Source of the DNA: RGVT01 sp037129475
Lineage (GTDB): Bacteria > Planctomycetota > Planctomycetia > Pirellulales > UBA1268
NCBI GenBank assembly: GCA_037129475.1
Contig: JBAXUY010000119.1
Span: forward strand, 1-9,242
Length of the DNA stretch: 9,242 bases
Direction: 5' to 3'
The first letter of the stretch is position 1. Every line of letters begins with the position of its first letter. Positions 1 to 5,707 of the stretch are shown piece by piece. The position numbers were made by a program, and so were the translations under genes. The notes below the pieces were generated by a model. That model did no database searches and had not been told where the DNA came from. It saw only the letters and a program-made list of their open reading frames with translations.

Positions 1-112
1 TCCAGCTCTGTCCATCCGCTTTTCGTAGGGACGGAGCTCCAGCTCTGTCCATCCGCTTTTCGTAGGGACGGAGCTCCAGCTCTGTCCATCCGACAGGCCT
101 GGAAGTCTCTCG
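1..112. repeat. array of palindromic intergenic repeats (37-bp tandem unit)
   Basis: A 37-bp unit (1-37, 38-74) repeats perfectly in tandem, with a partial third copy at 75-92. Each unit junction forms a palindrome with 10-base arms and a CC centre: GGACGGAGCT with AGCTCTGTCC at 29-38/41-50 and 66-75/78-87, with one G:T pairing per stem. The right arm of another copy is cut by the window edge at 4-13. At 91-112 a fourth, decayed palindrome starts with CGACAGGCCT and matches 7 of 10 bases on its right arm. That left arm is identical to the one at 3877-3886, so this array and the one after the decarboxylase gene belong to one family. No open reading frame is evident. It resembles a REP-like dispersed element, but its function is unknown. 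Confidence 0.85.
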
Positions 113-124
113 CCACGGTCGTGC

Positions 125-130
125 TACACT
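125..130 (+). promoter_or_regulatory. candidate -10 box for tRNA-Pro
   Basis: TACACT lies 11 bases upstream of the tRNA 5' end, a sensible distance for a sigma-70 type -10 box with a short 5' leader. No convincing -35 hexamer is seen at 16-19 bases upstream, where the decayed palindrome ends. The call therefore rests on one hexamer and its position. Confidence 0.3.
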
Positions 131-141
131 GGCGTCCACCT

Positions 142-214
142 CGGGGCGTAGCGCAGTTGGTAGCGCGCTTGGTTTGGGACCAAGAGGTCGAGAGTTCGAA
201 TCTCTCCGCCCCGA
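142..214 (+). tRNA. tRNA-Pro (anticodon UGG)
   Basis: The sequence folds into a complete cloverleaf. The acceptor stem CGGGGCG pairs perfectly with CGCCCCG and leaves discriminator A at 214. The D stem is GCGC/GCGC. The anticodon stem CTTGG/CCAAG closes the loop TTTGGGA, which places TGG as the anticodon. The T stem GAGAG/CTCTC closes the loop TTCGAAT. A C at position 1 is typical of bacterial proline tRNAs. The 3' CCA is not encoded (TTG follows), so it must be added by the CCA-adding enzyme. The next coding gene starts 38 bases downstream with no visible terminator between them. Confidence 0.97.
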
Positions 215-252
215 TTGATCGCCAGTGACCGCACGAAGGAAAGGAATCCGCC

Positions 253-720
253 ATGACCAATTCCCGTTTCCATGTCCTCGGCCGATCGCTCGCAGTGGCC
301 GTTGTTCTCGGAGCCGCCACCTCGTGCACGCCCGCAGCGTGGGCGGCCGATGCCCAACCGTCTGCCGCTCCGAGTGCCGCCAACCCGGCCGACGCGATCC
401 TCGGCGACTGGAAGCCGGCCGACATGGACGTCGCCATCCGCATCTTCAACGCCAAGGGGCAGTACGTGGGCGGCGTGGTCAAGGCGGCCAATCCGGCGAT
501 GATCAATACGGAGATGCTCCGCGGCATCGCGTACGATCCCAAGAGTGGCACCTGGCGCGGAGAGATCTTCGCGCTGAAGCGGGGAGAGTTCGTTCCCATG
601 ACCATCCGCATGACCCCCGCCGGATTCGAGATGGTGGCCGGGGCGGGCTTCCTGTCGAAGACGATCGAATGGGTGCGGGCCCCGGTGGAGCCGCCGGCTG
701 AAAACGCGGGCACTCGCTGA
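253..720 (+). CDS. exported DUF2147-like protein
   Basis: The product has 155 residues. The N terminus is a signal peptide: basic residues at 5 and 11, a hydrophobic run at about 13-23, and a probable signal peptidase I site after Ala-Trp-Ala at 29-31. Cys25 is preceded by ATS, a poor lipobox, so a lipoprotein is less likely. From about residue 48 the pattern resembles the DUF2147 family: a GDW near the start, a KGQYVGGVVK strand pair, an AYDPKSGTWRGEI block and a terminal TIEWVRA. In that family these blocks are thought to build a small beta-barrel-like domain. The biochemical role is unknown. AAGGA at 241-245, 7 bases before the ATG, supports this start. The gene follows tRNA-Pro closely and may be read from the same transcript. 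It converges on the fluoride channel gene with a 34-base gap. Confidence 0.8.
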   Translation: MTNSRFHVLGRSLAVAVVLGAATSCTPAAWAADAQPSAAPSAANPADAILGDWKPADMDVAIRIFNAKGQYVGGVVKAANPAMINTEMLRGIAYDPKSGTWRGEIFALKRGEFVPMTIRMTPAGFEMVAGAGFLSKTIEWVRAPVEPPAENAGTR

Positions 721-754
721 CCGCGGGGACGCCGAGCGACTCGACGCAGCGCAC

Positions 755-1132
755 TCAGCCCGCAAACAGTCGCACGCCGGCCCACGCGGCCCCGATCGCC
801 AGCACGTTCGTCGCCACGATGTACCCAAGCGCCGCAGCCGTGCGGCCGTGCTCGAAGAGCTCGAGCGACTGGAAGGCGTAGCTCGAATACGTCGTGAATC
901 CGCCGAATAGGCCGACGAGCAGGATCGTCTCCAGGCCGCCCGGCAGCGTGCTCCGCGCACGAAAAAACCCTGCAATTGCCCCGAACGCGAACGAGCCCGC
1001 GACGTTCACGATCAGGGTGCCCCACGGCAGGGAATGGCCGAACAGCCGCGCGGCGCCGGCGTTGCAGGCCACGCGGAGTAGCGTGCCGAGGGCTCCGGCA
1101 CCGGCCAGCCAGACGATGTGGGGAAGTGTCAT
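755..1132 (-). CDS. crcB: CrcB/Fluc fluoride ion channel
   Basis: This is a 125-residue four-helix membrane protein of the Fluc family. The family works as dual-topology dimers in the inner membrane that export fluoride passively. Family signatures are present in order: GALGTLLR at 13-20, GTLIVNVAGSF at 38-48 with the pore-lining Asn43, and GLFGGFTTYSSY at 74-85, the segment that carries the two Phe of the fluoride pathway. The second of those positions appears to be Tyr82 rather than Phe, a conservative change. Length is normal for the family. The start at 1132 fits the family N terminus. An in-frame ATG at 1162 would add ten mostly Arg- and Gly-containing residues and has no better ribosome site. 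Neither start has a clear Shine-Dalgarno sequence. No fluoride riboswitch is recognisable upstream. The gene is divergent from hss. Confidence 0.95.
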   Translation of the reverse strand: MTLPHIVWLAGAGALGTLLRVACNAGAARLFGHSLPWGTLIVNVAGSFAFGAIAGFFRARSTLPGGLETILLVGLFGGFTTYSSYAFQSLELFEHGRTAAALGYIVATNVLAIGAAWAGVRLFAG

Positions 1133-1186
1133 GCCGCGCAGTGTGCCGCGCCGGCGGATCATGGACAAGCGCGGCGGAATCCGACA

Positions 1187-1216
1187 CACTCCGGAAGTCC
1201 CCTTCCGCACGGAGTG
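1187..1216 (+). promoter_or_regulatory. hairpin covering the hss ribosome binding site
   Basis: CGGAAG (1192-1197) pairs with CTTCCG (1202-1207) around a TCCC loop. Just outside, CACTC (1187-1191) pairs with GAGTG (1212-1216), leaving a four-base bulge. A competing fold pairs CACTCCG (1187-1193) with CGGAGTG (1210-1216). In both folds the only Shine-Dalgarno-like sequence of hss, GGAG at 1211-1214, is largely or wholly base-paired. This would lower translation initiation unless the hairpin opens. The pairing is read directly from the sequence; the regulatory role is inference. Confidence 0.4.
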
Positions 1217-1221
1217 CTTCC

Positions 1222-2655
1222 ATGACCGCCCCGACCGTTCATGCCCGGATCGACGGACCGATCGTGATGATCGGATTCGGCTCGATCGGCCGGGGCACAC
1301 TCCCGCTCATCGAGCGGCATTTCGAGTTTGACCGCTCCCGGTTCGTGGTCATCGATCCCGACGACCGCGACCGCCCGATCCTCGACCGCCACGGGGTCCG
1401 GTTCATCCACGAGGCGGTGACCCGCGACGGCTATCGCGAGCTTCTCACCCCCCTGCTCACGAGCGGTGGCCAGGGCTTCTGCGTCAACCTCTCCGTCGAC
1501 ACGTCGTCGCTCGACATCATGCGGCTGTGCCGCGAACTCGGCGCGCTCTACATCGACACGGTCGTCGAACCCTGGCCCGGGTTCTACTTCGATCGCTCCG
1601 CCCACCCCGAGTCCCGCACCAACAACGCTCTGCGTGCGACGATCCGGGAGGAGAAGGCGGCACGCCCCGGCGGCACGACCGCGGTGTCGTGCTGCGGCGC
1701 CAATCCCGGCATGGTGTCGTGGTTCGTGAAGCAGGCGCTCGTGAACCTGGCGGCCGACACCGGCCGGCGGGTGGCGACGCCGGCCGCCGACGACCAGGCC
1801 GGCTGGGCGCGATTGATGCGCGACCTCGGCGTCAAGGGCATCCACATCGCGGAGCGCGACACACAGCGTTCCCGCCAGCCGAAGCCGCCCAACGTGTTCG
1901 TCAACACCTGGAGCGTCGAGGGCTTCCTCTCCGAGGGGATGCAGCCGGCGGAACTGGGCTGGGGCACGCACGAGAAGTGGCTGCCGGAGAATGGCCGCCT
2001 GCAGACGATCGGCTCACGGGCCGGGGCCTACCTGCTCCAGCCGGGCGCCAACACACGGGTGCGCACGTGGTGCCCCACGCCTGGCCCGCAATACGGCTTC
2101 CTCGTCACCCACAACGAATCGATCTCGATCGCCGACTCGTTCACGCTCCGCGAGGGCGACTCCGTCGTCTACCGCCCCACCTGCCACTACGCGTATCACC
2201 CCGCCGACGACGCGGTGCTCTCCCTCCACGAACTGTTCGGCCGGGCCGGCGTCCGCCAGGACAGGATCCACATCCTCGACGAGACCGAGATCGTCGACGG
2301 CATCGACGAACTCGGTGTGCTGCTCTACGGGCACGAGAAGAACGCCTACTGGTACGGCTCCAGGCTGTCGATCGAGGAAACCCGCGACCTCGCCCCCTAC
2401 CAGAACGCGACCGGCATGCAGGTGTCGTCGGCCGTGCTCGCGGGGATGGTGTGGGCCCTTGAAAACCCGGAAGCCGGCATCGTCGAGGCCGACGAGATGG
2501 ACTTCCAGCGGTGCCTCGAGGTGCAGCGGCCGTATCTCGGGCCGGTCACCGGGCACTACACCGACTGGACGCCGCTCACCGACCGCCCGGGCTTTTTCCC
2601 AGAGCACATCGACGCCGACGACCCCTGGCAGTTCCGGAATGTTCTGGTGCACTGA
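1222..2655 (+). CDS. hss: homospermidine synthase
   Basis: The product has 477 residues, which I recall as the length of the well-studied Blastochloris viridis enzyme. The reaction is NAD+-dependent: two putrescines give sym-homospermidine and ammonia, in the cytoplasm (EC 2.5.1.44). The N terminus is a Rossmann domain with VMIGFGSIGRG at 15-25 and VVIDPDD at 42-48. Further conserved blocks are DTVVEPWPGFY (112-122), CCGANPGMVSWF (157-168), NTWSVEGF (228-235), the ELGWGTHEKW segment (244-253), TPGPQYGFLVTHNES (286-300) and ATGMQVSSAVLAGM (396-409). Trp230 appears to correspond to the active-site Trp reported to bind substrate by cation-pi contact; this is from memory. The reading frame stays open upstream to 976. 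The ATG at 1222 was chosen because GGAG lies 7 bases before it and family similarity starts there. The decarboxylase that could supply putrescine follows after 87 bases. Confidence 0.95.
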   Translation: MTAPTVHARIDGPIVMIGFGSIGRGTLPLIERHFEFDRSRFVVIDPDDRDRPILDRHGVRFIHEAVTRDGYRELLTPLLTSGGQGFCVNLSVDTSSLDIMRLCRELGALYIDTVVEPWPGFYFDRSAHPESRTNNALRATIREEKAARPGGTTAVSCCGANPGMVSWFVKQALVNLAADTGRRVATPAADDQAGWARLMRDLGVKGIHIAERDTQRSRQPKPPNVFVNTWSVEGFLSEGMQPAELGWGTHEKWLPENGRLQTIGSRAGAYLLQPGANTRVRTWCPTPGPQYGFLVTHNESISIADSFTLREGDSVVYRPTCHYAYHPADDAVLSLHELFGRAGVRQDRIHILDETEIVDGIDELGVLLYGHEKNAYWYGSRLSIEETRDLAPYQNATGMQVSSAVLAGMVWALENPEAGIVEADEMDFQRCLEVQRPYLGPVTGHYTDWTPLTDRPGFFPEHIDADDPWQFRNVLVH

Positions 2656-2657
2656 CC

Positions 2658-2671
2658 TATACTTCTACAAT
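2658..2671 (+). promoter_or_regulatory. candidate -10 boxes upstream of the decarboxylase gene
   Basis: TATACT (2658-2663) and TACAAT (2666-2671) are both close to the sigma-70 -10 consensus and lie just after the hss stop codon, in an unusually AT-rich patch. No strong -35 hexamer is seen in the end of hss. Transcription from here would start at or just inside the inverted repeat that follows and give the decarboxylase its own structured leader. Read-through from hss remains equally possible. Confidence 0.35.
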
Positions 2672-2720
2672 CGGTGCCAGGCACCAATTGCCGCAAATGG
2701 TGCCTGGCACCGATTGCCGC
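2668..2720. repeat. 19-bp perfect inverted repeat in the decarboxylase leader
   Basis: CAATCGGTGCCAGGCACCA (2668-2686) and its exact reverse complement (2698-2716) flank an 11-base spacer. Each arm also contains its own small palindrome, GGTGCCNGGCACC. Read as direct repeats, the element is two copies of GGTGCCNGGCACCRATTGCC spaced 25-26 bases apart. In RNA it would form one very stable long hairpin or two small ones. There is no T-run after it, so it is not a typical intrinsic terminator. The tandem arrangement suggests a dispersed intergenic repeat family different from the one at 1-112 and 3873-3964. Confidence 0.85.
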
Positions 2721-2742
2721 CCCACCACACCCCACGCCCCTG

Positions 2743-3876
2743 ATGAACACCAAAACGCTCCTCTCGCTCGCCAAGAAACACGGCACGCCGTTGTTCGTGG
2801 TCGATCACGCCGAACTGCGGAAAAACTACGCGCTCTTCCGCAAGCACTTCCCGCGGGTGCAGATCTACTACGCCGTGAAGGTCAACAGCGACCCGGCGAT
2901 CGTGAAGACCTTCTACGAACTCGGCGGCAGCTTCGACGTCGCCAGCATGCAGGAGTTCCACACGGTCTACGAGAACATCAAGGCGCTCCCGGCGAAGGCC
3001 CGGCAGGACTTCATCTGGGACAAGATCATCTATGCCAATCCGATCAAGCCCGTGGAGACGCTGCATGAGCTCGACCGCTACAAGCCGCTCGTGACCTACG
3101 ACAACCACGAGGAGGTGAAGAAGATCGCGAAGCACGCGCCGCACGCGGGGCTCGCGCTCCGGCTGCGGGTGCCCAACACCGGCTCGATGGTCGAGCTCTC
3201 GAGCAAGTTCGGGGCCCTGCCGGGCGAGGCGGTCGATCTGATCACGTTCGCCCACGAGCAGGGCCTCGTCGTGGAGGGGCTGTCGTTTCACGTCGGCAGC
3301 CAGTGCACGAACCCGCAGAACTTCATCCAGGCGATCCATCTCTGCGCGGGCGTGTTCGCCGAGGCGAAGTCGCGCGGGTTCACGCTCAAACTCCTCGACA
3401 TCGGCGGCGGGTTTCCGGCGGCCTACGACGCCACGGTGCCGAAGTTCTCGGCGCTTGCCAAGAAGATCAACCACGAACTTGACCGGCTGTTTCCGCCAGA
3501 GATCGAAATCCTCGCCGAGCCGGGCCGCTTTCTCGTGGCCTCGGCCGGCAACGCCGTGAGCAAGATCATCGGCAAGGCGATCCGCAACGAGAAGATGTCG
3601 TACTACGTCGACGACGGCGTCTACCACACCTACTCGGGCGTGATCTTCGACCACTGCACCTACCACATGAAGAGTTTCAAGAAGGGGCCCACGCAGATCT
3701 GCGCCGTCTTCGGCCCCACCTGCGACGCCCTCGACACGATCAGCCTCGCCGAACAACTGCCCGAACTCGAGATCGGCGACTATCTCTACAGCGAGAACAT
3801 CGGCGCCTACTCGGCGGCCTCGAGCACCCACTTCAACGGTTTTCCGCCCGCCAAGGTGATCCACGTGAACGTGTAG
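2743..3876 (+). CDS. ornithine decarboxylase, PLP fold type III
   Basis: The 377-residue product resembles the eukaryote-like group of bacterial ornithine (or lysine/ornithine) decarboxylases, which release CO2 from ornithine to make putrescine in the cytoplasm. An alanine-racemase-like barrel comes first, with YYAVKVNSDP at 42-51 placing the PLP Schiff-base lysine at Lys46. It is followed by FDVAS (64-68), IIYANPIK (95-102), HVGSQC (183-188), the phosphate-binding GGGFP (221-225) and EPGR (259-262). The C-terminal beta domain has DDGVY (290-294) and GPTCD (324-328), whose Cys327 is the partner-subunit catalytic cysteine. It ends with GAYSAASSTHFNGF (354-367). Diaminopimelate and carboxynorspermidine decarboxylases share the fold, but GPTCD and YANP favour ornithine. 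Preference for lysine cannot be excluded. The ATG at 2743 was chosen because the in-frame extension to 2674 is made only of the inverted repeat. No Shine-Dalgarno site is visible. Confidence 0.9.
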   Translation: MNTKTLLSLAKKHGTPLFVVDHAELRKNYALFRKHFPRVQIYYAVKVNSDPAIVKTFYELGGSFDVASMQEFHTVYENIKALPAKARQDFIWDKIIYANPIKPVETLHELDRYKPLVTYDNHEEVKKIAKHAPHAGLALRLRVPNTGSMVELSSKFGALPGEAVDLITFAHEQGLVVEGLSFHVGSQCTNPQNFIQAIHLCAGVFAEAKSRGFTLKLLDIGGGFPAAYDATVPKFSALAKKINHELDRLFPPEIEILAEPGRFLVASAGNAVSKIIGKAIRNEKMSYYVDDGVYHTYSGVIFDHCTYHMKSFKKGPTQICAVFGPTCDALDTISLAEQLPELEIGDYLYSENIGAYSAASSTHFNGFPPAKVIHVNV

Positions 3877-3964
3877 CGACAGGCCTCCAGGCCTGTCGAA
3901 AGGACAGGGCTGGAGCCCTGTCGCTACGCCGGTCAAAGGACGGGGCTGGAGCCCTGTCGCTCCG
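3873..3964. repeat. cluster of three palindromic intergenic repeats
   Basis: Three palindromes follow the decarboxylase stop: CGACAGGCCT/AGGCCTGTCG with a CC centre (3877-3898), GACAGGGCT/AGCCCTGTC with a GG centre (3903-3922), and GACGGGGCT/AGCCCTGTC with a GG centre and one G:T pairing (3939-3958). The first two are enclosed by a longer inverted repeat, GTAGCGACAG (3873-3882) with CTGTCGCTAC (3918-3927), so alternative large and small stem-loops are possible. The TAG stop codon (3874-3876) lies inside the outer arm. The cluster shares the GTAG-S-GAC start and the first left arm with the array at 1-112. The hairpins could terminate transcription or protect the 3' end of the mRNA, but no T-tract is present. 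Confidence 0.85.
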
Positions 3965-3977
3965 GTGGAAGTGGCAG

Positions 3978-4004
3978 AACCCTTCGAAGCCTTGAGCCGT
4001 TGAA
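3978..4004 (+). promoter_or_regulatory. candidate ECF-sigma promoter before the YHYH gene
   Basis: GAACCCTT (AAC at 3978-3980) and CGTTGAA (CGTT at 3998-4001) are separated by 17 bases between AAC and CGTT. AAC in the -35 and CGT in the -10 are the hallmark of many ECF sigma promoters. A closely similar element precedes the EF-hand gene. A start site about 7 bases after the -10 would fall at or next to the ATG at 4011, giving a leaderless or nearly leaderless mRNA. That agrees with the absence of a Shine-Dalgarno site there. Confidence 0.4.
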
Positions 4005-4010
4005 GCCCTC

Positions 4011-5168
4011 ATGCCGCTCGCCCGCTCGTTCCTCGTCGTGATCCTCGCCGCCGGCTTCGTGCGGGCCGCCGAGCCGCCTGCGGGCGTCGCACCGATCGGC
4101 GGCCACTGGTTCGTGAAGCGTGACGGCGACAAGCCCGTCTACTTCTTCCGCGACGCCGCGCGGTTCGTCGACCTGTTCTCGTACCACATGCGCGATTCCA
4201 ACGAGGACGGGATCGACGAGGTACGGGTGTCGCACGAGCCGGGGTTTCTCGTGATCGAGAGCCAGGGCTATCCCAACCATCCCACGGCCATCTTCCCCAA
4301 CAGCGGCAACCCGAATTCGATCCGCGTGCAGGCATTCACGTTCCGGCTGCCGATCGAGCCGCGGGTCGCCAAGGAGATCGCGCGGCTGCCGATGGGGCCG
4401 ATCGGCACGGCGCTCAACGGCGTCGTGTTCTTCAACCCGTTCGAGCAGGGCGGCATGAACGCCGTCGACGGCTATTCCGAGGTGTGGCTCGACAGCTGCT
4501 GCGGCCATCCCCAGCAGACCGGCGTCTACCACTACCACAAGTATCCGACCTGCGTGAAAAGTCCGTTTGCGGACGATGGCAAACGGCATTCGCCGATCAT
4601 CGGCTTCGCCTTCGACGGGTTTCCGATCCACGGGCCCTATGAAGCCGACGGCGTGATGGCCCGCGACCTCGACGGCGAGCGGGCCCTCGATGTCTGCAAC
4701 GGCCACGCCGACCCCGACCGCGGCTACCACTACCACGTCACGCCCGAGCGGTTTCCCTACGTGCTCGGCGGCTACCGCGGTACGCCGGAACCTTCCAATA
4801 ACCGCGGCATCGCCCGGGCCGGCACCGGTCCCATCGAAAACAACTCCCGGGGCGAGAGCGGGCTCGAGCAGGTCGTGAGCGAAGTGCGGCCCGGCACGGT
4901 CGCCCGCGGCGGCCGCAGGACGGTGTCGATCGTCCTCGATCCCCGGCATGCCACGCGGGGCCCGGTGCCGACGGAGAACCCCTCGTGGGTGCAGATCGGG
5001 CCGTACGAGGCCGTGGCGATCGACCGCGCAGGCAACACGGTGACGGCTGAATTCGAGATTCCCGAAGACGCCGCGCTCGGCGTGCTGCTCGACTGCCACC
5101 TCGAATTCGATCTCGGCGGCCGCACGCGGGCGCTCAAGCGCAACGCCGTGATGAGGGTCGTCGAATGA
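4011..5168 (+). CDS. secreted YHYH-domain protein
   Basis: The 385-residue product starts with a signal peptide: Arg5, a hydrophobic stretch at 6-16, and likely cleavage after Val-Arg-Ala at 17-19. The central part is a YHYH domain (Pfam family named for the motif), with VYHYHKYPTC at 172-181, GFAFDGFPIHGPYE at 198-211 and a second GYHYH at 238-242. The clustered His with Cys163, Cys164, Cys181 and Cys229 suggests metal binding or disulphides; this is inference, as the family has no established biochemical function that I know. Residues 63-71 (SNEDGIDEV) are Asp/Glu-rich and could bind calcium. Residues 300-385 look like a separate beta-rich domain ending near DCHLEFDLGG. YHYH proteins often occur with secreted EF-hand proteins, as here, where an EF-hand gene follows after 66 bases with a similar promoter element. 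Confidence 0.85.
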   Translation: MPLARSFLVVILAAGFVRAAEPPAGVAPIGGHWFVKRDGDKPVYFFRDAARFVDLFSYHMRDSNEDGIDEVRVSHEPGFLVIESQGYPNHPTAIFPNSGNPNSIRVQAFTFRLPIEPRVAKEIARLPMGPIGTALNGVVFFNPFEQGGMNAVDGYSEVWLDSCCGHPQQTGVYHYHKYPTCVKSPFADDGKRHSPIIGFAFDGFPIHGPYEADGVMARDLDGERALDVCNGHADPDRGYHYHVTPERFPYVLGGYRGTPEPSNNRGIARAGTGPIENNSRGESGLEQVVSEVRPGTVARGGRRTVSIVLDPRHATRGPVPTENPSWVQIGPYEAVAIDRAGNTVTAEFEIPEDAALGVLLDCHLEFDLGGRTRALKRNAVMRVVE

Positions 5169-5174
5169 GCCTGC

Positions 5175-5200
5175 AACCTTCCGACGCTCGGGCCGTTGAA
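5175..5200 (+). promoter_or_regulatory. candidate ECF-sigma promoter before the EF-hand gene
   Basis: CAACCTTC (AAC at 5175-5177) and GCCGTTGAAG (CGTT at 5194-5197) are spaced 16 bases apart between AAC and CGTT. The ten bases GCCGTTGAAG are identical to those before the YHYH gene, and the AACC(C)TTC half is conserved with one base inserted in the other copy. A start near 5205 would give a leader of about 30 bases that contains the good Shine-Dalgarno site at 5222-5226. Confidence 0.42.
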
Positions 5201-5234
5201 GGATCGGTGGCATGTTTTCCTGGAGGACGAACCC

Positions 5235-5660
5235 ATGAGACGGAAGCACGGTTGGCTCTACGGACTGTTCACAGTGGCTTTGTTCGCGGGAACCGTCGCC
5301 TTGGCACAGCCGCCTGAAGGCGGGCCGCCCGGTGGTCCGCGAGGTGGTCCTCCCGGAGGCCCCGGCGGAGAACGGCGCGGGCCGCCCTCGCCCGAGCAGT
5401 TCGTCGAGCGGGCGATGTCGTTCGATGCCGATGGCGACGGCAAGCTCGATCGCACCGAGCTCACGAAATTCGGCGAAGAGATGGCGGCCCGGCGGATGCG
5501 TGGGGGACCGGGCGGCCCTCCGGGCGGACCCGATGGCCCGCGTGGCGGCGGGCCGCGGCGTGGCCCCGGCGGTGAGGGCGAAGCCGGCGGTGAAGGCAGA
5601 CGCGGTCCACCTCCGGGAGGCGAGGGCGGCCGCCCAGAACGCCCCCGGCGGCCGGAGTAG
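5235..5660 (+). CDS. secreted Gly/Pro-rich protein with one EF-hand
   Basis: The 141-residue product has a signal peptide, with basic residues at 2-4, a hydrophobic run at 8-19 and likely cleavage after Ala-Leu-Ala at 22-24. A low-complexity GGPPGG-type segment (about 29-52) follows, then a short helix and one canonical EF-hand loop, DADGDGKLDRTE at 64-75. Asp at loop positions 1, 3, 5 and 9 and Glu at 12 are all present, so calcium binding is likely. Residues 89-141 are again Gly/Pro/Arg-rich and probably disordered. A single EF-hand is unusual because these normally work in pairs, so dimerisation or a partner is possible. GGAGG at 5222-5226, 8 bases before the ATG, fixes the start. An upstream in-frame TTG at 5196 lies inside the putative promoter and would spoil the signal peptide. 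It appears to be partnered with the YHYH gene. Confidence 0.85.
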   Translation: MRRKHGWLYGLFTVALFAGTVALAQPPEGGPPGGPRGGPPGGPGGERRGPPSPEQFVERAMSFDADGDGKLDRTELTKFGEEMAARRMRGGPGGPPGGPDGPRGGGPRRGPGGEGEAGGEGRRGPPPGGEGGRPERPRRPE

Positions 5661-5693
5661 GCGGCCCGCATTCGTCACGCAGTCACGGTGGAG

Positions 5694-5699
5694 TATTCT
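5694..5699 (+). promoter_or_regulatory. candidate -10 box for the methyltransferase gene
   Basis: TATTCT lies 8 bases before the ATG at 5708, so a start 6-8 bases downstream would make the mRNA leaderless. This fits the lack of any Shine-Dalgarno sequence. The hexamer 17 bases upstream, TTCGTC, is a poor -35 match. Confidence 0.35.
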
Positions 5700-5707
5700 C
5701 GCCGGCG

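Noticed and set aside
1..92. CRISPR array
   Set aside because: The 37-bp units are directly adjacent with no unique spacers, there are fewer than three full copies, and no cas genes are present.
142..214. tRNA-Pro as an integration site for a mobile element
   Set aside because: The tRNA 3' end is not duplicated elsewhere in the window, and no integrase or phage gene is seen.
1133..1221. Fluoride riboswitch upstream of crcB
   Set aside because: Reading the minus strand, I do not find the conserved pseudoknot elements expected of the class. The only structure there is the hairpin that belongs to the hss leader.
976..1221. N-terminal extension of homospermidine synthase
   Set aside because: The extra frame is mostly antisense to crcB and its upstream region and is Arg-rich. 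The ATG at 1222 has a ribosome site and gives the length I recall for the family.
1527..2462. 311-codon plus-strand open frame inside hss
   Set aside because: It is a frame-shifted reading of hss, rich in Arg, Pro and His. The hss frame carries strong family conservation throughout.
2668..2716. Intrinsic terminator after hss
   Set aside because: The stem is strong, but no T-run follows on either strand, and the internal tandem symmetry fits a repeat element better.
2665..3936. 423-codon open frame on the minus strand
   Set aside because: It is the antisense of the ornithine decarboxylase, and its ends run through palindromic repeats. The translation is low-complexity (many LGE, VVD and RRV runs) and has no domain.
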